Assembly: GCA_958510825.1 (NCBI GenBank)
Contig: OY294047.1
Location: 44,685,365-44,749,364, forward strand
Origin: Brachypterus glaber
Lineage: Eukaryota; Arthropoda; Insecta; Coleoptera; Kateretidae
Reading direction: 5' to 3'
DNA length: 64,000 nucleotides
Shown one piece after another: positions 13,079 to 24,592 of the stretch (position 1 is its first letter; every line of letters starts with the position of its first letter). A program made the position numbers and the translations under genes. The notes beneath the pieces are model-generated. The model saw only the letters and a program-made list of their open reading frames with translations, was not told the origin of the DNA and did no database searches.

Positions 13079-14368
13079 ATGTTGCATAGAAAATTGTTAT
13101 TTTCCGTATTTAATACAGCTTTAAAAAGTTATTCATCAAAAGTTATTAATGTTCAAAGCAAGAAAACATATCAACACTGTAAGTTATAAAAATAAACAAG
13201 TTTTAATTTTTACTTTTGAACAACTTGAACTAACCAAGTTTTATTTGATTGTAGGTAGTAATTTAAGTGGTATAACAAATTTAATGTATTATTCAACAAG
13301 ACAAAACGATATAACTTTCGAAGATGTACAAGCTTTAACCAAAGACCAAAATGTTATTCTCATTGATGTCAGAGAACCTTCCGAGTTACAAAAATTAGGA
13401 CTTATTCCAGGAAGCATTAACATACCATGTAATATACTCATTCCTATATATACATTTTTATCTGATAATTAATTTAAATGTATTTTATAGTAGGAGAAAT
13501 TGAGACAGCTTTTACACAGTTATCCAATGAAAATTTTAAAAGGAAATATGGTGCAGCCAAACCGAGTAAAGATGAGATGATTGTGGTGTCTTGCCAAGCT
13601 GGAGTTAGAAGTGCAAAAGCTCAAATTATAATCAATCAGACAGGATACTCAAAGTAAGTACTTATTTTTAGACAATTTATTACTTTAAACAATATTTTAT
13701 GAACCAGACCATCATGTCAATGCTATTATTACATAGTGGCGATCAGGGTCGTAGTGAAGAAGATTTTGTGGGGGAGAAGGTCAAAAATTACAACTTTTTT
13801 TTAGCAAAAGATAACTTTTTTCTTAAAAAAAGAGATAATGTGTAAAAAAAAAGGTCCTCACTTCCATAAAATATACAACTTTTGTTTTGGATCATTAAAT
13901 ATACAACTTTTCAAGATGGCTGGGTAAGGACGCTCCCCCACATCCCCCTCCATAGCTACAGCCCTGGTGCTATGTTTATAAAGAGATATTTCAAACTTGT
14001 ATACCCCAAAAAAGTACAATAATAGCATCAAAATGGGGTTCAAGTTAGTGAAATATGGTTTAGAGTACTAATTAATAAGGTATACCTAAGATAAGTCGTA
14101 CTTATTAAGTACCTATATTTATTATGTAAAAATATATTCTTAAAATTTTAATTTTAATAACTAAAGTCCCGCCTATGATCATAAGCTAGCTTATAGTATA
14201 CTGCAAAATTTTGAGCATAACGTGTAGCCCTATAGGGCTAGCTTTTACTTAATATAGGCCTTATTTCATTAAGTTATATTAATTGCAATTAATTATTTTA
14301 TGAAATACGTTTTTAGTGTTCTCAACTACATAGGTGGATTTTCCGAGTGGTCAGAAAGGACAAAATAA
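13079..14368 (+). CDS. Single-domain rhodanese (thiosulfate sulfurtransferase-like), mitochondrial type
   Basis: Four exons: 13079-13178, 13255-13428, 13491-13653 and 14317-14368; all junction phases close and the frame ends in TAA. Rhodanese domains pass a sulfane sulfur through an active-site cysteine persulfide. Exon 1 supplies a basic, hydroxylated leader (MLHRKLLFSVFNTALKSYSS) typical of mitochondrial targeting. The domain starts DITFEDVQ, continues with VILIDVREPSEL and GSINIP, has the active-site loop SCQAGVRS and ends NYIGGFSEWSERTK. The catalytic cysteine is present. Related to the insect Hsp67B2-like/TSTD family. The first intron is 76 bp. The last intron contains a MITE (13744-13966). 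It is one of three paralogous rhodanese genes in this window. Confidence 0.88.
13744..13966. repeat. MITE, CAGGGYYGTAG family copy 1
   Basis: Ends CAGGGTCGTAGTGAAGAA and ...CATAGCTACAGCCCTG, with internal TGTGGGGGAGAAGGT and repeated 'ATACAACTTTT' blocks. A second copy sits at 27901-28238. It lies in the last intron of the mitochondrial-type rhodanese gene. Confidence 0.7.
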
Positions 14369-14775
14369 TTTTATATAACCATAGAATTTGTATTAGATAC
14401 ATTGCTCAAATAGGTATGTAGTTAAATTTTAAAATAAGTAAGGTTTTACTGCTGATATAATTAAAATTAATTATTACCAAAGAAAATACACCTATATTAT
14501 TAAACATTAAAATAAAAAATTAATACAAATAAGTTTTATTTTTTTTTCCGCCATAATTCCACCGAACTCAAAAACAACTTACTTATTAACTTTTTTGAGT
14601 CTATGGATAAAAGCTTGCATAAGTTGTGTTTGGCAACATCGTAACGACGTAGACCGCAAATTTTTCTGATAAATTGGCAACGCTGATATTATTTGTATAG
14701 GTTATGTTATTTGCCGATAACGTTTTATAAAAGCAGAGTGGTATCTGATAAAAACATTATTTTTTCACATCAAAA

Positions 14776-17700
14776 ATGGCCAACGTAGTTTCTTTTGAAG
14801 AAATGAAGAAATTTGAAAATGATCCAAATGTTTTAATAATCGACGTCAGAGAAAAGGAAGAAATTGAGGCTACTGGATTAATTGGTGGCAGCATAAATAT
14901 ACCAAGTAAGCCTTACTTAGTAAGGGGTCGTCTATATTATGTCACGTCTAAGGGGGTGACATAGGGAGGGGTGGGTCTAAAGGCTCTAAACTAGAGCTAT
15001 GTGAAGTGACATCACTAAAGTCACATCAGTGACGTCACAAAAAATAGCGCCTAATTGCAGACCTGGTTCTCTATTCTTGACCATTCGCAAAAATAATTCG
15101 CTTAGGTACGCTGTTAGTTTAGTTTAGTTTGATTGGTTGTATCATAGCAACCAAAAAATATATATAATTAGCAACTGCATTTGCGAAATATTTTTCGAAT
15201 GGTCAAGAACGCAGAACACAAAGAACAGAGAACCTGAATGCTGGCTCGGCATTGCCAACTTTACAAATGCGTATAGCCATTGTGGCTCACCGAACACTCC
15301 CTGCTGTGTGTGTGTGGGCCATGCCCCCACCCCCAGCAAGATATATTAGCATAGAAATACCTTAAAAATTATATTTTTGGTAAATGCGCAATTTTTTTCC
15401 TTCAACATTGATTTATTCTGATCAACATTGATTCATTCTGATCAACATTGATTTATTCTGATCAACATTGATTTATTCTGATCAACATTGATTTATTCTG
15501 ATAAAAACATTGATCTATTCTGAATCAGAATCAGAATTTCTGATAAAAAAAAACACTAAACAGACGCAAAACCAACGTTAACCTAAATCAACATCCCCGG
15601 GGGATTAATGTTTTTTTTATGGGGATGATTCCCTATAAAAAACACCAAACAACAAAAAAACAAACCAAACTCGGCACGGAGCTCACGATTTAGCCGCTTG
15701 TAATTTTTGAAGATATATTTTTCGTTAAAAGCATAGCATAATGGTTAAAAAATTTTAACTTAAAAGTGTATTTTACTTTTACGCTTCGCCCCCATTAAAA
15801 TAAATGGGAACCAGTCAAAAAAACAATGTAAACACATTTAAATTATTACATAACCTCACTAACAATAACTTCTCTTGCTACGGATATATCCGTAGCAATA
15901 GTCACTTCTCGTAGACTTTCAAACCTAACCTAACTAGTTAAACAATTTTTTATTTTATTATAGTTTATTCTTATCATGTCTATTTGTTCTGAGTGTAATA
16001 AGGTTTTTTCTAGTCATTTTAATTTAAATAGGCACTTAAGAAATGTTCACAAGAAAAAAGGAAGTCCAACTTCATATGATTTTAAAAAGTATAATTCAAA
16101 TTGTATTGACTGCAAAATCTCGTTTAAAAATATTGTTGAATTAAGAAATCATTTATATGCAACCCATAATATTATTGACAATATTGAAGAATTAAGTTTT
16201 GATAATTTTGAAGGTAAGCATAACTTATTATAATTATAATAACCTTCTAAAATAGGCGTACATTTTTACTTTTAGATTTTGAAGAATGGTTGTCGAAAAC
16301 AGAAAGAGAAGAGGATGTTGAATATATAAAAACTCAAGGAGAAAAGAAAAGAGAACATGGGTTTGTAACATACTACAACTGTAGTAGAAGCTTAATAGCC
16401 CGTGGTATGTACATCACCAGCTTAACATAAGGGGCATGTGGGGCAATTTCCCCAAGCAGCAAATTTTATGAAACCGCAAAGTTTGTAGCAGGTGTATAAT
16501 TATTGTTTGAAAAATTTTATACACCTTGATCCAAAAATCACTTGTAAGGGAGCTAAATCATACACTATGCCTTTAAAAATAGGGCATATTTAGAAGGACA
16601 TTACTTCCTTAGGAGTAATTCAAATAGACAGTATGCCAATACCACTCTTTTGATAAATTTAATCTTTGATCTTGATTATATAAATTTTAAAAACTAAACA
16701 GCAGCAAGTTTTATAGAAAAATATTTGATATTATTATGTATTTATTTTTTAAAATTACAGGTAAAAGAAGTGGCAAAAAAATGGAAAATCGAAAAAGAGC
16801 AGAAAAATCTCAAGGTCTAAGTAAATTAGAGCACCATTGCACAAGTCAAATAATACTTACAAAAAATGATGAAAAATGCCTTATAAAGTATTTTAAAACC
16901 CATTACGGTCATACAAATGATGTTGAACATCTACATTTGAGTAAAGAAGAAAAAACACATATTGCAAATAAGTTAATTTCTGGTGTTCCGGAAAGCAAGT
17001 GAGTAAAAAATAAATGCTGCTGCCATACCATAATGGTTTTCCTGAAAAACTTTACGCTTCCCGCAAAATTACTAAATACTAATACATAATACTATTTATC
17101 ATATATCCCAAATAAGCCAAGACTTGTGACTGGAACACTCCACCAATTTAAAGTTTATTTTTTTAAGGTATAGTTATTTTAAACCTTCCCGCTTGTAAAC
17201 AATCTCGAAATTACCAAATCAACGTAAGATACGCATGCGTTGTAAGCGAAATGACTAGTCCCAATTTACACAACCGTAAAACGTTGACGTGCCATTAACG
17301 AGAACAAAACAATGGTATATTCCTCTAAATTATTGGAATAAATGCGATTTTATAAACAAATTTTGTTTCTACAGGAATACAAAAGTGTTTTTAGCAACAG
17401 CTTTATCAATTCTCTTTTTTTACATCAAAACATAAAAACAAAGTAAGTAAACAAAAATTATAAATTTTGGTTATGTTGACATTCAAAACAAGCCACATGC
17501 TTCAGTGTAAATCGGTTTTTGTAAAGTATTTAGCGGCAAATTTAAAATAACTACACCATAAAAAAATAAACTTTAGTTCACAGCAAAATCCATAAACAAT
17601 CAAAACCAAAGTGGATTTTGTAAATCCTTCAAATTGGCCTTGCATTAGTATTCTTGTTTTACTGCTTCATTTTTCCCAGTTTTAAAATAAATGCTAATAA

Positions 17701-20700
17701 TAAATATCTACCAATACTACAGCCCCATACTAAATACCAATACTAAACACTAATACTTAATACTAATTACTTATTTCAGGGTACTTGATCAAAGCCGAAA
17801 TATGATAACAGATAAAATTAAGAGAGTTCACCTACTTAAAAGAAAAGATTTGAATAACGTAAAAAAATCTTTTGAAATTGAAGTTGATAATGTAAAAAAA
17901 AATGAAAGTTGTGCTGTGAGCATAGAGCTTTTTGTTGAAGAACAAATGAAAAGCACAGATAATTGTGTCTTATTTTATAAAGAGCAGGGTAAATATGATA
18001 ACCAACTATCTGCTGAAGATTTTTGTCTAATTTTAATGAACCAATCCCAAAAACATATGATTGAAAAATTCGGAAAAAATATAATAGCTATAGATTCAAG
18101 TGCTGAACCAAAACTGGGATTGGATCAGTACGATTTTGAGTTAACAACATTAATGGTAGTGGACGACTTTAATGAAGGATTACCTGTGGCCACAATGTTC
18201 ACTAATCGTAAAGACACATACATATTTCGAGTGTTTTTCCTGAAAATTAAAGAAAAATTGGGCATAATTCTTCGACCCAAAACTTTTATATCAGATATTA
18301 CATTTACTTTTATCAACGCTTGGAATGTTGTTATGTTACCACCAATTAGACAACTTTACTGTGCATGGCACGTAGATAAAGCATGGCAAACTAATTTAAA
18401 CAAAATTAGTAATCCGGAAAAAAGAAAATGGGTCTATCAAACGGCCAAATACCTTCAAAATTATGAAAACGAGGAAGATTTTGAAGAAAAACTTGAAAAA
18501 GCTTTTAAACAATTTTTAGAAGATGAAGAAACTATTGATTGGGGTAAATACTTTTTAGAGTATTATGGTACCAATTACAAACTTTGGGCATCATGCTTCA
18601 GAAAAGGATGTGGCATTAATACAAATATGCGTTTAGATACCATGCACTCAGCAATTAAATGCTGTTACCTTGATGGAGGAAATGTAGCAAGGCTGGAAAA
18701 GGGGCTTGACGCAGTTTTAAAATATACAAAGAGCAAGATTGATGAAAGAATAAGAAAATGTACAAAGGGAAAGAATAATTGTCATGTAAGAGATATACAT
18801 ACGGAAAAATTCAATACATGTATGGCAGTACCTACTTCTACAGAAGTGCCTGCTGAAAACAACGAAATTGAAATGAAGACTGATACAAATTTAAAAGAAA
18901 CCAAGGGCAATATTTGGATTGATAACATTAATTGCAATTTAAATGATATAGATGAAAAAGTTTATAAAGTAGAAAGTACAGATAATTTAAATGCATGCAT
19001 TAAATACGAAAGCATGGAAGATTATAAGTAAAATTGGGAGTTGCTTTTCACCCGTGAAACGAGCAATATGTTCTTTTGGCAAGAATTAGGTAATCCGTTA
19101 ATCGCGTTTAATTTTTAGCATCAAGTGTTTTAGTATAGTTATTTATTTATTTGCTATCTTAGATATGCCCTGGATTCGATTTTATATATTTTATAGTGAT
19201 TGTATGGATGATGTGCAGTAAAATGTTTTTTAATGCTGATAAATTTTGATTTGGAAGCAACTAGCACGTGAAGAAGTTTTTATACATATAGATTTTTTTT
19301 ATATACTAGCGCATGCGCAAATATAATTACAAATTAGAAAAAAACAGAGGTCTTACAGAAGACAGGAAATTTTCTATAATCAAAATGGGAGTGGGCATGG
19401 TGCCAAGCCAGACAAGAACCACTCTTGGTGAATTGAGTAACTAAGAAGGATCTGGCTAATTATCTCACTGAGAAAAGGCAAAAAAAAAGGAATAAGAAGA
19501 AGAACTAAAATTGAAAGAGAAAAAAAATTAAAATGCTTTTTTTTTCTACAAAAAATTAAATAAAAAAGAAGAAATTTAAGAAAAAGCCAAATAAAAAAGA
19601 AAAAAAGAAGATACACTTTAACTGCCGCGCGATTTTTATAAAATTTTGCAATTTCGGCCAAGTCATTTTTATCGCCAAGCAGCTTGTTTGTAATTTATTA
19701 ATGTTTTTTGACAAAACAAGTTGAATAGCCACTAAATAATGAAAAAAAAAGCAATTGACTTTTTGTCACACAATGCGTATTCGTTATTTTACGTTGTGTG
19801 ACAAATTCATACGGCACAAAAATTAAAATTTTAATTCAAACGCCGTGTTGAATTTTGTCACACGGCGCATAATGAGGGGCCACATCACATCACACGGCAG
19901 TTAAAGTGTTAATAATGACATATTATGATCTAGTACCTCCAATTTTTTTAAAGGAATGTATTTTTATTTAGTGTTATGATTTTAAGTCGAGAATTCTTTT
20001 ATTTTTGAAAAAAAATTTTTTTTCTTTTAATTTTCCTCTTTGGAAAAAAAAATTATATGATAATACAGGGTGATCAATAACTGGCATGCTAAAAATTTAA
20101 GAGGTGATTCTGCATCCAAAAATATTTTAAAAAGTTCCTATAAAGGTTGGTCCGCAAATGAGCCCTAAGGGAGCTATGGCCCTTTAAAATTGTAATAAAA
20201 ATAAGGTTTTTAATTAATAACTCTGGTACCCTATAATCTAGAGCGACAAGCTTTTGCTTGTATACTAGTATTAATAAGGGCAATAAGTTTATGTTAATTT
20301 ATTTTTTTTTAATTTATCCAGATGCGTCCCTAGACGGAAAAATGTATTAAGCTTAACACATTTTTGCCCCAAACTTTTTTATGTGTACTTTTTTTAGATT
20401 TGTTGTAAAAAATATGGATTCCTTAAGTAAAAATACATAAAAAATATATAGTGTAACACTGTAGGAGCAACCATTTTCAAAAAAATGCAATTAAGAGGAA
20501 GTAACATTTTTTGCCACCAAAAACGTTACTTTTTAAAAACTCCTTTAATATTAAATTTATGTGTTTTGGTGAAGAATACTTTTTTGCTCAGTTTTAAATG
20601 AAAAATCACCCTGAAGCAATAAAATTTCATTAATGCTTTTTTTTTGTTCCCCATTTAATGTCATCTTTAAGCTCCCTTAGGGCTCATTTCTGGACCAACC

Positions 20701-23310
20701 TTTATGGAAACTAAATTTTGGCATGGCAGTTACTGATCACCCTGTATATACTTTTTATAAATATGTAAATAGAAAAAAATTGCAAAAAACTTTTTTTATT
20801 TTTATATAACAGTTACTATTATAGGGGAAAGTATTATTTTGTTGCAGCGTAAAGCGGCTTTTAACACTGCAGAAAATAAATGAATTTATTTAATTTTCAT
20901 CAATTCGCTTTATTTATTTAAAGGTTTGAAGGTCATTGAATGCTCTTCAGTTAAACAGTGTTTTTTTTGTTTGCTAGCAATGGAATAACTAAAAGGTCAG
21001 TCTAAAAACTGAAATAAAAAAATAGAATTTTTTCATTAACATTCAAAATCAGAAAAACTATAACAATACTAATGGCCCGAATGTTATGATTTTTAGATAT
21101 TTTTTTCTAAAAAACATTTTCTATCATCTAATGTAGGGTCACTCGATCAGTTGTTCATCATCTAGTGTTTTGGTGGTTAGCCGTTTGGGTTTTTGGTAGT
21201 TTTCGCCTGGTAAAACCCCAAACCAACCAACCACCAAAACACACTAGCGCACAAACTAGGCAAATCAAGACCCGATCGAGTGACCCTAATCTAATGCGGG
21301 TATTTTTCTCTGAAACAGCTGTCTAAGCCTTAGACTCTATAGAGTCTTTATAAGGACCAGTCTTCGTACGAAGACGCATCAAGGTCTGCTATTAGCCGCT
21401 CCAAAAAAAAATTACACTTCGTAACAAGAGGTCGGGGATCGAAAATTGCCTAAAAAAACGTGACAAACTTTGTTAATTTATTTTTTTAATAAAAATATAG
21501 GGCTAATTTTTATAAAGGAAAGTATTGGTTGGTTGGCAGCAGATTTTTTTTATATTCTAGTGACCAGCTTTGAGGAAACTTTTAAATTGCCTGATGACCA
21601 ATTTAAATCAGCTGTTGGTAGAGAAAAACCAGCAAAAGATTTTCCATTGATATTTTCCTGCAAGCTAGGAGGGCGCGCTGCTAGGGCGCAAGCATTTGCC
21701 GATTCCCTGGGATATCAAAAGTAAGTACTGTCCATGCAAATAACCTTGACTAGCCCTGTAAAAACGTTCTGGTTAATTCTTATTCAGACCATATAAGATC
21801 TTATAAGATTGTATAAGACCAATAAGAACTTAAGAGAACTTAAATTAGGATTTAATAAGATTTAGAATTTTACGATATTTAAAAATGATGTATTACATTA
21901 AAAAAATGTTCTCCCTTGGACCCCTGCTTTTACTCAATAAAGTTTATTGTGCCCCTTAAACACGTCAAATATACACCATTTGTGCTCCCATAAGGCTCTT
22001 CCCTGTTAAAAAAAAAAACAAGTAGAGACCAGTAGAAAACGAATCGGAATCTACTGGATCCTACTCTGCCCCACTACGCTAGAAAGCAGTAACTCCATTT
22101 GTCGCATAACAGCGTTTTCAAAATATTACGTCAGAGTTGACGTGAAAACTTTGCTATGCAACAAATGTAGTTAGTGCTTTCTAGCGTAGTAGGGCAGTAC
22201 TGGTCTCTACTTTTTTTTTAACAGGGTTATGTTTAAAACTTTTTTGATGTACTAAACTCACATGTACATGTTCATTAATATAATACAGTATACTGTATAA
22301 AATATTTGTATAATTAATAATAAACCTATGGTTTTTCACTTTCGGGTTTAGACCGTGTTAATGGATTTTCACTTTCCGACGTTTCGTCTCTTACTACTAG
22401 AGACATCTTCAGGGATTAATCTGAAACTAAGTTTCGAATCAACTTGTGTCACTATTTATGACGAGTTGTGGTTATTCACCCGTGACGAGGTTTTTCCTAT
22501 CAAAGACTTCCATATTGCAGGTAAGTGGTAACCAGTGTCCCGATTGATATTGTTAGGATGCTTGATGGTTTCTATCGATTCCCGTATCTTCCTTGGCATT
22601 TTTCTGTTTTCTGTTAATATTTGTTTTGTTTCAGACAAGTTGATTTTATGACCTGTTTCATGTACATGTTCGGCTACTGCCGATAAGGAAATTTGTTTCT
22701 TTCTTATATTGCGCTCATGCTCTTGAAGTCTTGTAGAAATTTTTCTCTTAGTTTCACCTACGGTTTACATAGGTGAAACTAAGAGAAAAATTTCTACAAG
22801 ACTTCAAGAGCATGAGCGCAATATAAGAAAGAAACAAATTTCCTTATCGGCAGTAGCCGAACATGTACATGAAACAGGTCATAAAATCAACTTGTCTGAA
22901 ACAAAACAAATATTAACAGAAAACAGAAAAATGCCAAGGAAGATACGGGAATCGATAGAAATCATCAAGCATCCTAACAATATCAATCGGGACACTGGTT
23001 ACCACTTACCTGCAATATGGAAGTCTTTGATAGGAAAAACCTCGTCACGGGTGAATAACCACAACTCGTCATAAATAGTGACACAAGTTGATTCGAAACT
23101 TAGTTTCAGATTAATCCCTGAAGATGTCTCTAGTAGTAAGAGACGAAACGTCGGAAAGTGAAAATCCATTAACACGGTCTAAACCCGAAAGTGAAAGTTC
23201 TTTATATCTTAATGGCCGTGAAAGCTTAAAATCTAAAACCTATGGTTTATTTTAGGACTTCAACATACAAAGGAAGCTGGACAGAATGGGCAGAAAAAAA
23301 TGGTTTATAA
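14776..23310 (+). CDS. Single-domain rhodanese, leaderless (cytosolic type)
   Basis: Three exons: 14776-14905, 21561-21720 and 23256-23310, giving 114 residues with matching phases (1, 2). It starts directly at the domain (MANVVSFEEMKKFE), with VLIIDVREKEEI, GSINIP, the active-site loop SCKLGGRAA (catalytic Cys present), LGYQK and a C-terminal YKGSWTEWAEKNGL. No targeting signal is evident, so it is probably cytosolic. The first intron is 6.7 kb and carries a complete transposase gene. The second (1.5 kb) carries a MITE and a Penelope-like palindrome whose target duplication ends 7 bases before the exon-3 acceptor AG/exon junction. Splice sites remain intact despite these insertions. Resembles insect Hsp67B2/CG4456-like rhodaneses. 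Confidence 0.87.
15400..15513. repeat. 20-bp tandem repeat
   Basis: Five to six head-to-tail units of about 20 bases (ATCAACATTGATTTATTCTG), nearly identical, with one ATTCATT variant and a last unit altered by an AAAA insertion. It lies just upstream of the zinc-finger/MULE gene in the rhodanese intron. Confidence 0.9.
15549..15600. repeat. Interspersed repeat shared with 33377-33432
   Basis: The block CAGACGC(A/C)AAACCAACGTTAAC with a preceding AACAC(C/T)A(A)AC occurs here and again, in the same orientation, near 33377-33432, 18 kb away in intergenic DNA. It precedes the MULE-type gene by about 400 bases, so it could be an end of that element family; no matching inverted copy was found 3' of the gene. 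Confidence 0.45.
15976..19031 (+). CDS. C2H2 zinc finger / MULE-type transposase-like protein
   Basis: Four exons (15976-16213, 16276-16404, 16761-16998, 17780-19031) join in phase to 618 codons with no internal stop. Exon 1 encodes a C2H2 finger (CSECNKVFSSHFNLNRHLRNVH) and a second imperfect finger (CIDCKISFKN...HLYATH). Exons 2-3 resemble the DNA-binding segment preceding MULE domains (TYYNCSRS, then a Lys-rich stretch and HCTSQIILTKND). Exon 4 is a MULE transposase RNase H-like core: first Asp in NIIAIDSSAEP, second in FISDITFTFINAW, then CAWHVDKAW. Where family members usually have Glu (TNMxLE), this protein reads TNMRLD. The gene is complete and nested in the same orientation in the rhodanese intron. 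It could be a recent or a domesticated element. Clear terminal inverted repeats were not found. Confidence 0.82.
20064..20746. repeat. MITE, TACAGGGTGATC ends
   Basis: TACAGGGTGATCAATAACTG at the left is mirrored by CAGTTACTGATCACCCTGTA at the right; a second mirrored block is GGTTGGTCCGCAAATGAGCC. The 500-base interior is AT-rich and non-coding. Ends are similar to 10353-10747. Confidence 0.75.
21135..21287. repeat. Hairpin MITE, AGGGTCACTCGATC ends
   Basis: A 153-base element whose two halves pair through AGGGTCACTCGATC / GATCGAGTGACCCT, CTAGTGTTTTGGTGG / CCACCAAAACACACTAG and GGTTTGGG-like centres. Non-coding; very stable predicted stem by eye. Confidence 0.75.
22001..22226. repeat. MITE, CCCTGTTAAAAA ends
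   Basis: CCCTGTTAAAAAAAA at the left and TTTTTTTTAACAGGG at the right, with mirrored GTAGAGACCAGTA / TACTGGTCTCTAC and CTACGCTAGAAAGCA / TGCTTTCTAGCGTAG blocks. It lies in the last intron of the leaderless rhodanese gene. A remnant is at 8673-8745. Confidence 0.8.
22376..22413 (-). other. Hammerhead-like motif, left arm
   Basis: On the minus strand reads CCTGAAGATG, a GTCTCT/AGAGAC stem with AGTAGTA loop, then GAAACGTC. CTGAAGA followed by stem II and GAAA matches the hammerhead core pattern CUGANGA...GAAA except for one extra U before the stem. Penelope-like elements are known to carry hammerhead ribozyme motifs. Activity is not claimed. Confidence 0.4.
23117..23154 (+). other. Hammerhead-like motif, right arm
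   Basis: Mirror copy of the 22376-22413 motif in the right arm of the same palindrome, facing outward and followed by TCGGAAAGTG and the unpaired tail. Confidence 0.4.
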
Positions 23311-24592
23311 GTTAAGTTTTTTTTTATTTATTTGCATATTTTCACTTTTATTAAAAACAATTTGTGACGCACTATTTCACCAAAAAAATGGCATCACTAA
23401 ACAAGTCTTTTATAGTCAGATTTTAGGTGGTAATAAATTTTTACAGTTGTATTTTACAGATTTTTTTGGCCTAATTATTTTTCACGAAGTTATAACGTTA
23501 ATAATATTATTATTATTAAATAAACACGGGTAGGATCGAAATAGCCATTACCGGGGGCATGCAAAAATTAGAATGTCAAAAAACTCTTTTTTCATGTAAA
23601 TAGACCCTTTAAACTATTTTTCACTAAACGGAATGGCATGTCGACGCTGTTAATACTCAGTGAGTCACTTGGTCATGGTCCATGATTCATAGAGAAAGTC
23701 TTATTTTTTTTTAATTGTTTCCCTTTTCAAAAAACGAATAATTAATAAAAAAAACAATATTTTTGGATTAACTATTCGTTTTTTGAAAAGAGAAACTACA
23801 CTTCTGCTCAAAAATATCGGCCCACCTAAAAAAATACACATTTTTGAATGCAAATATCTCCAAAACTATTTAATGGATTTATTCGATCTTTTTTTTTATT
23901 TTAAAGCTTGAACTTTTAGCTCTTACTTACTGGAATAAAAATTATCAAACATCTTTTTTTATACCGGCAGCAATGAAAAGTGCACAGCTATGTTTTTTTA
24001 CTGCACCTTTCGATATGCGCATGGTTCGCCACTGCATATTTTTTTACAATTTAATTAATTGATTTTATAGCCTAATTAAATGGAAGTAATCTCTTTTTAA
24101 TTTTTTTAATTTTCCTTTTCTCGTTTAGGAGATATAAGGTTTTTTCTAAAAATTTACATTTTTGCAAGTAACAAAAAAACTACGCAATGGATTTAATTGA
24201 TTTTTTTTTTAATTTGAGGCTTAAATCGTAAACTTTTATTTATTTAATTTAGGTTTCTGTTGGAAACATGTTTAAACTGAGTTTACATTGCTTAAATAGT
24301 CATGTTTTTTTTACTCGATCTTTTTTGTTGCAATTTAAACACAAACTCAAATCTTTCCATAAGTTTTAAACTTATTCTAATAGCCACACTTATTGTGACT
24401 GATTCCGTCTTTTATTTTTTATCATAAGTCTTCTCATTTAGGAGAAATTATGTTTTTTTGGTAAATAAGGACTTTTTAAGTGGTGGGCTAGTGCCACCCC
24501 TGTAACTAACTTTTTTATGATTGACAAGACTTGTCACTTATGTGACAATACTTTTTTAACTCGTTAAAATTTTATTTAATTGTATTATTTAA

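Larger units (their letters stand above)
19032..21560. other. Intronic DNA with foldback elements
   Basis: Remainder of the rhodanese intron after the transposase gene. Contains the MITE 20064-20746, the hairpin 21135-21287 and a repeat piece near 20822-20850 (AGGGGAAAGTATTATTTTGT) that recurs near 21501-21545, 61590-61625 and 62038-62070. A palindromic GCGCATGCGC (19309-19318) resembles an NRF1/ewg site. An IR-like GTGTGACAAA/TTTGTCACAC pair flanks 19764-19866. Confidence 0.5.
22335..23235. mobile_element. Head-to-head Penelope-like element palindrome (GIY-YIG fragments)
   Basis: Arms 22333-22760 and 22770-23196 are almost identical reverse complements around a 9-base loop. Each arm, read outward from the centre, encodes the C-terminal part of a GIY-YIG endonuclease domain as found after the reverse transcriptase in Penelope-like elements: GETKRKISTRLQEHERNIRK, AVAEHVHETGH and ILTENRKMPRKIRESIE; the two copies differ by Thr/Ile in one position. 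A 13-bp target duplication AAACCTATGGTTT flanks it (22322-22334 and 23236-23248). A non-palindromic tail of about 39 bases (23197-23235) is present only on the right. The reverse transcriptase is absent. The family call rests on GIY-YIG residues plus insertion architecture. Confidence 0.75.

Noticed and set aside
15400..15513. CRISPR-like array
   Set aside because: Simple 20-bp tandem repeat with no spacers.
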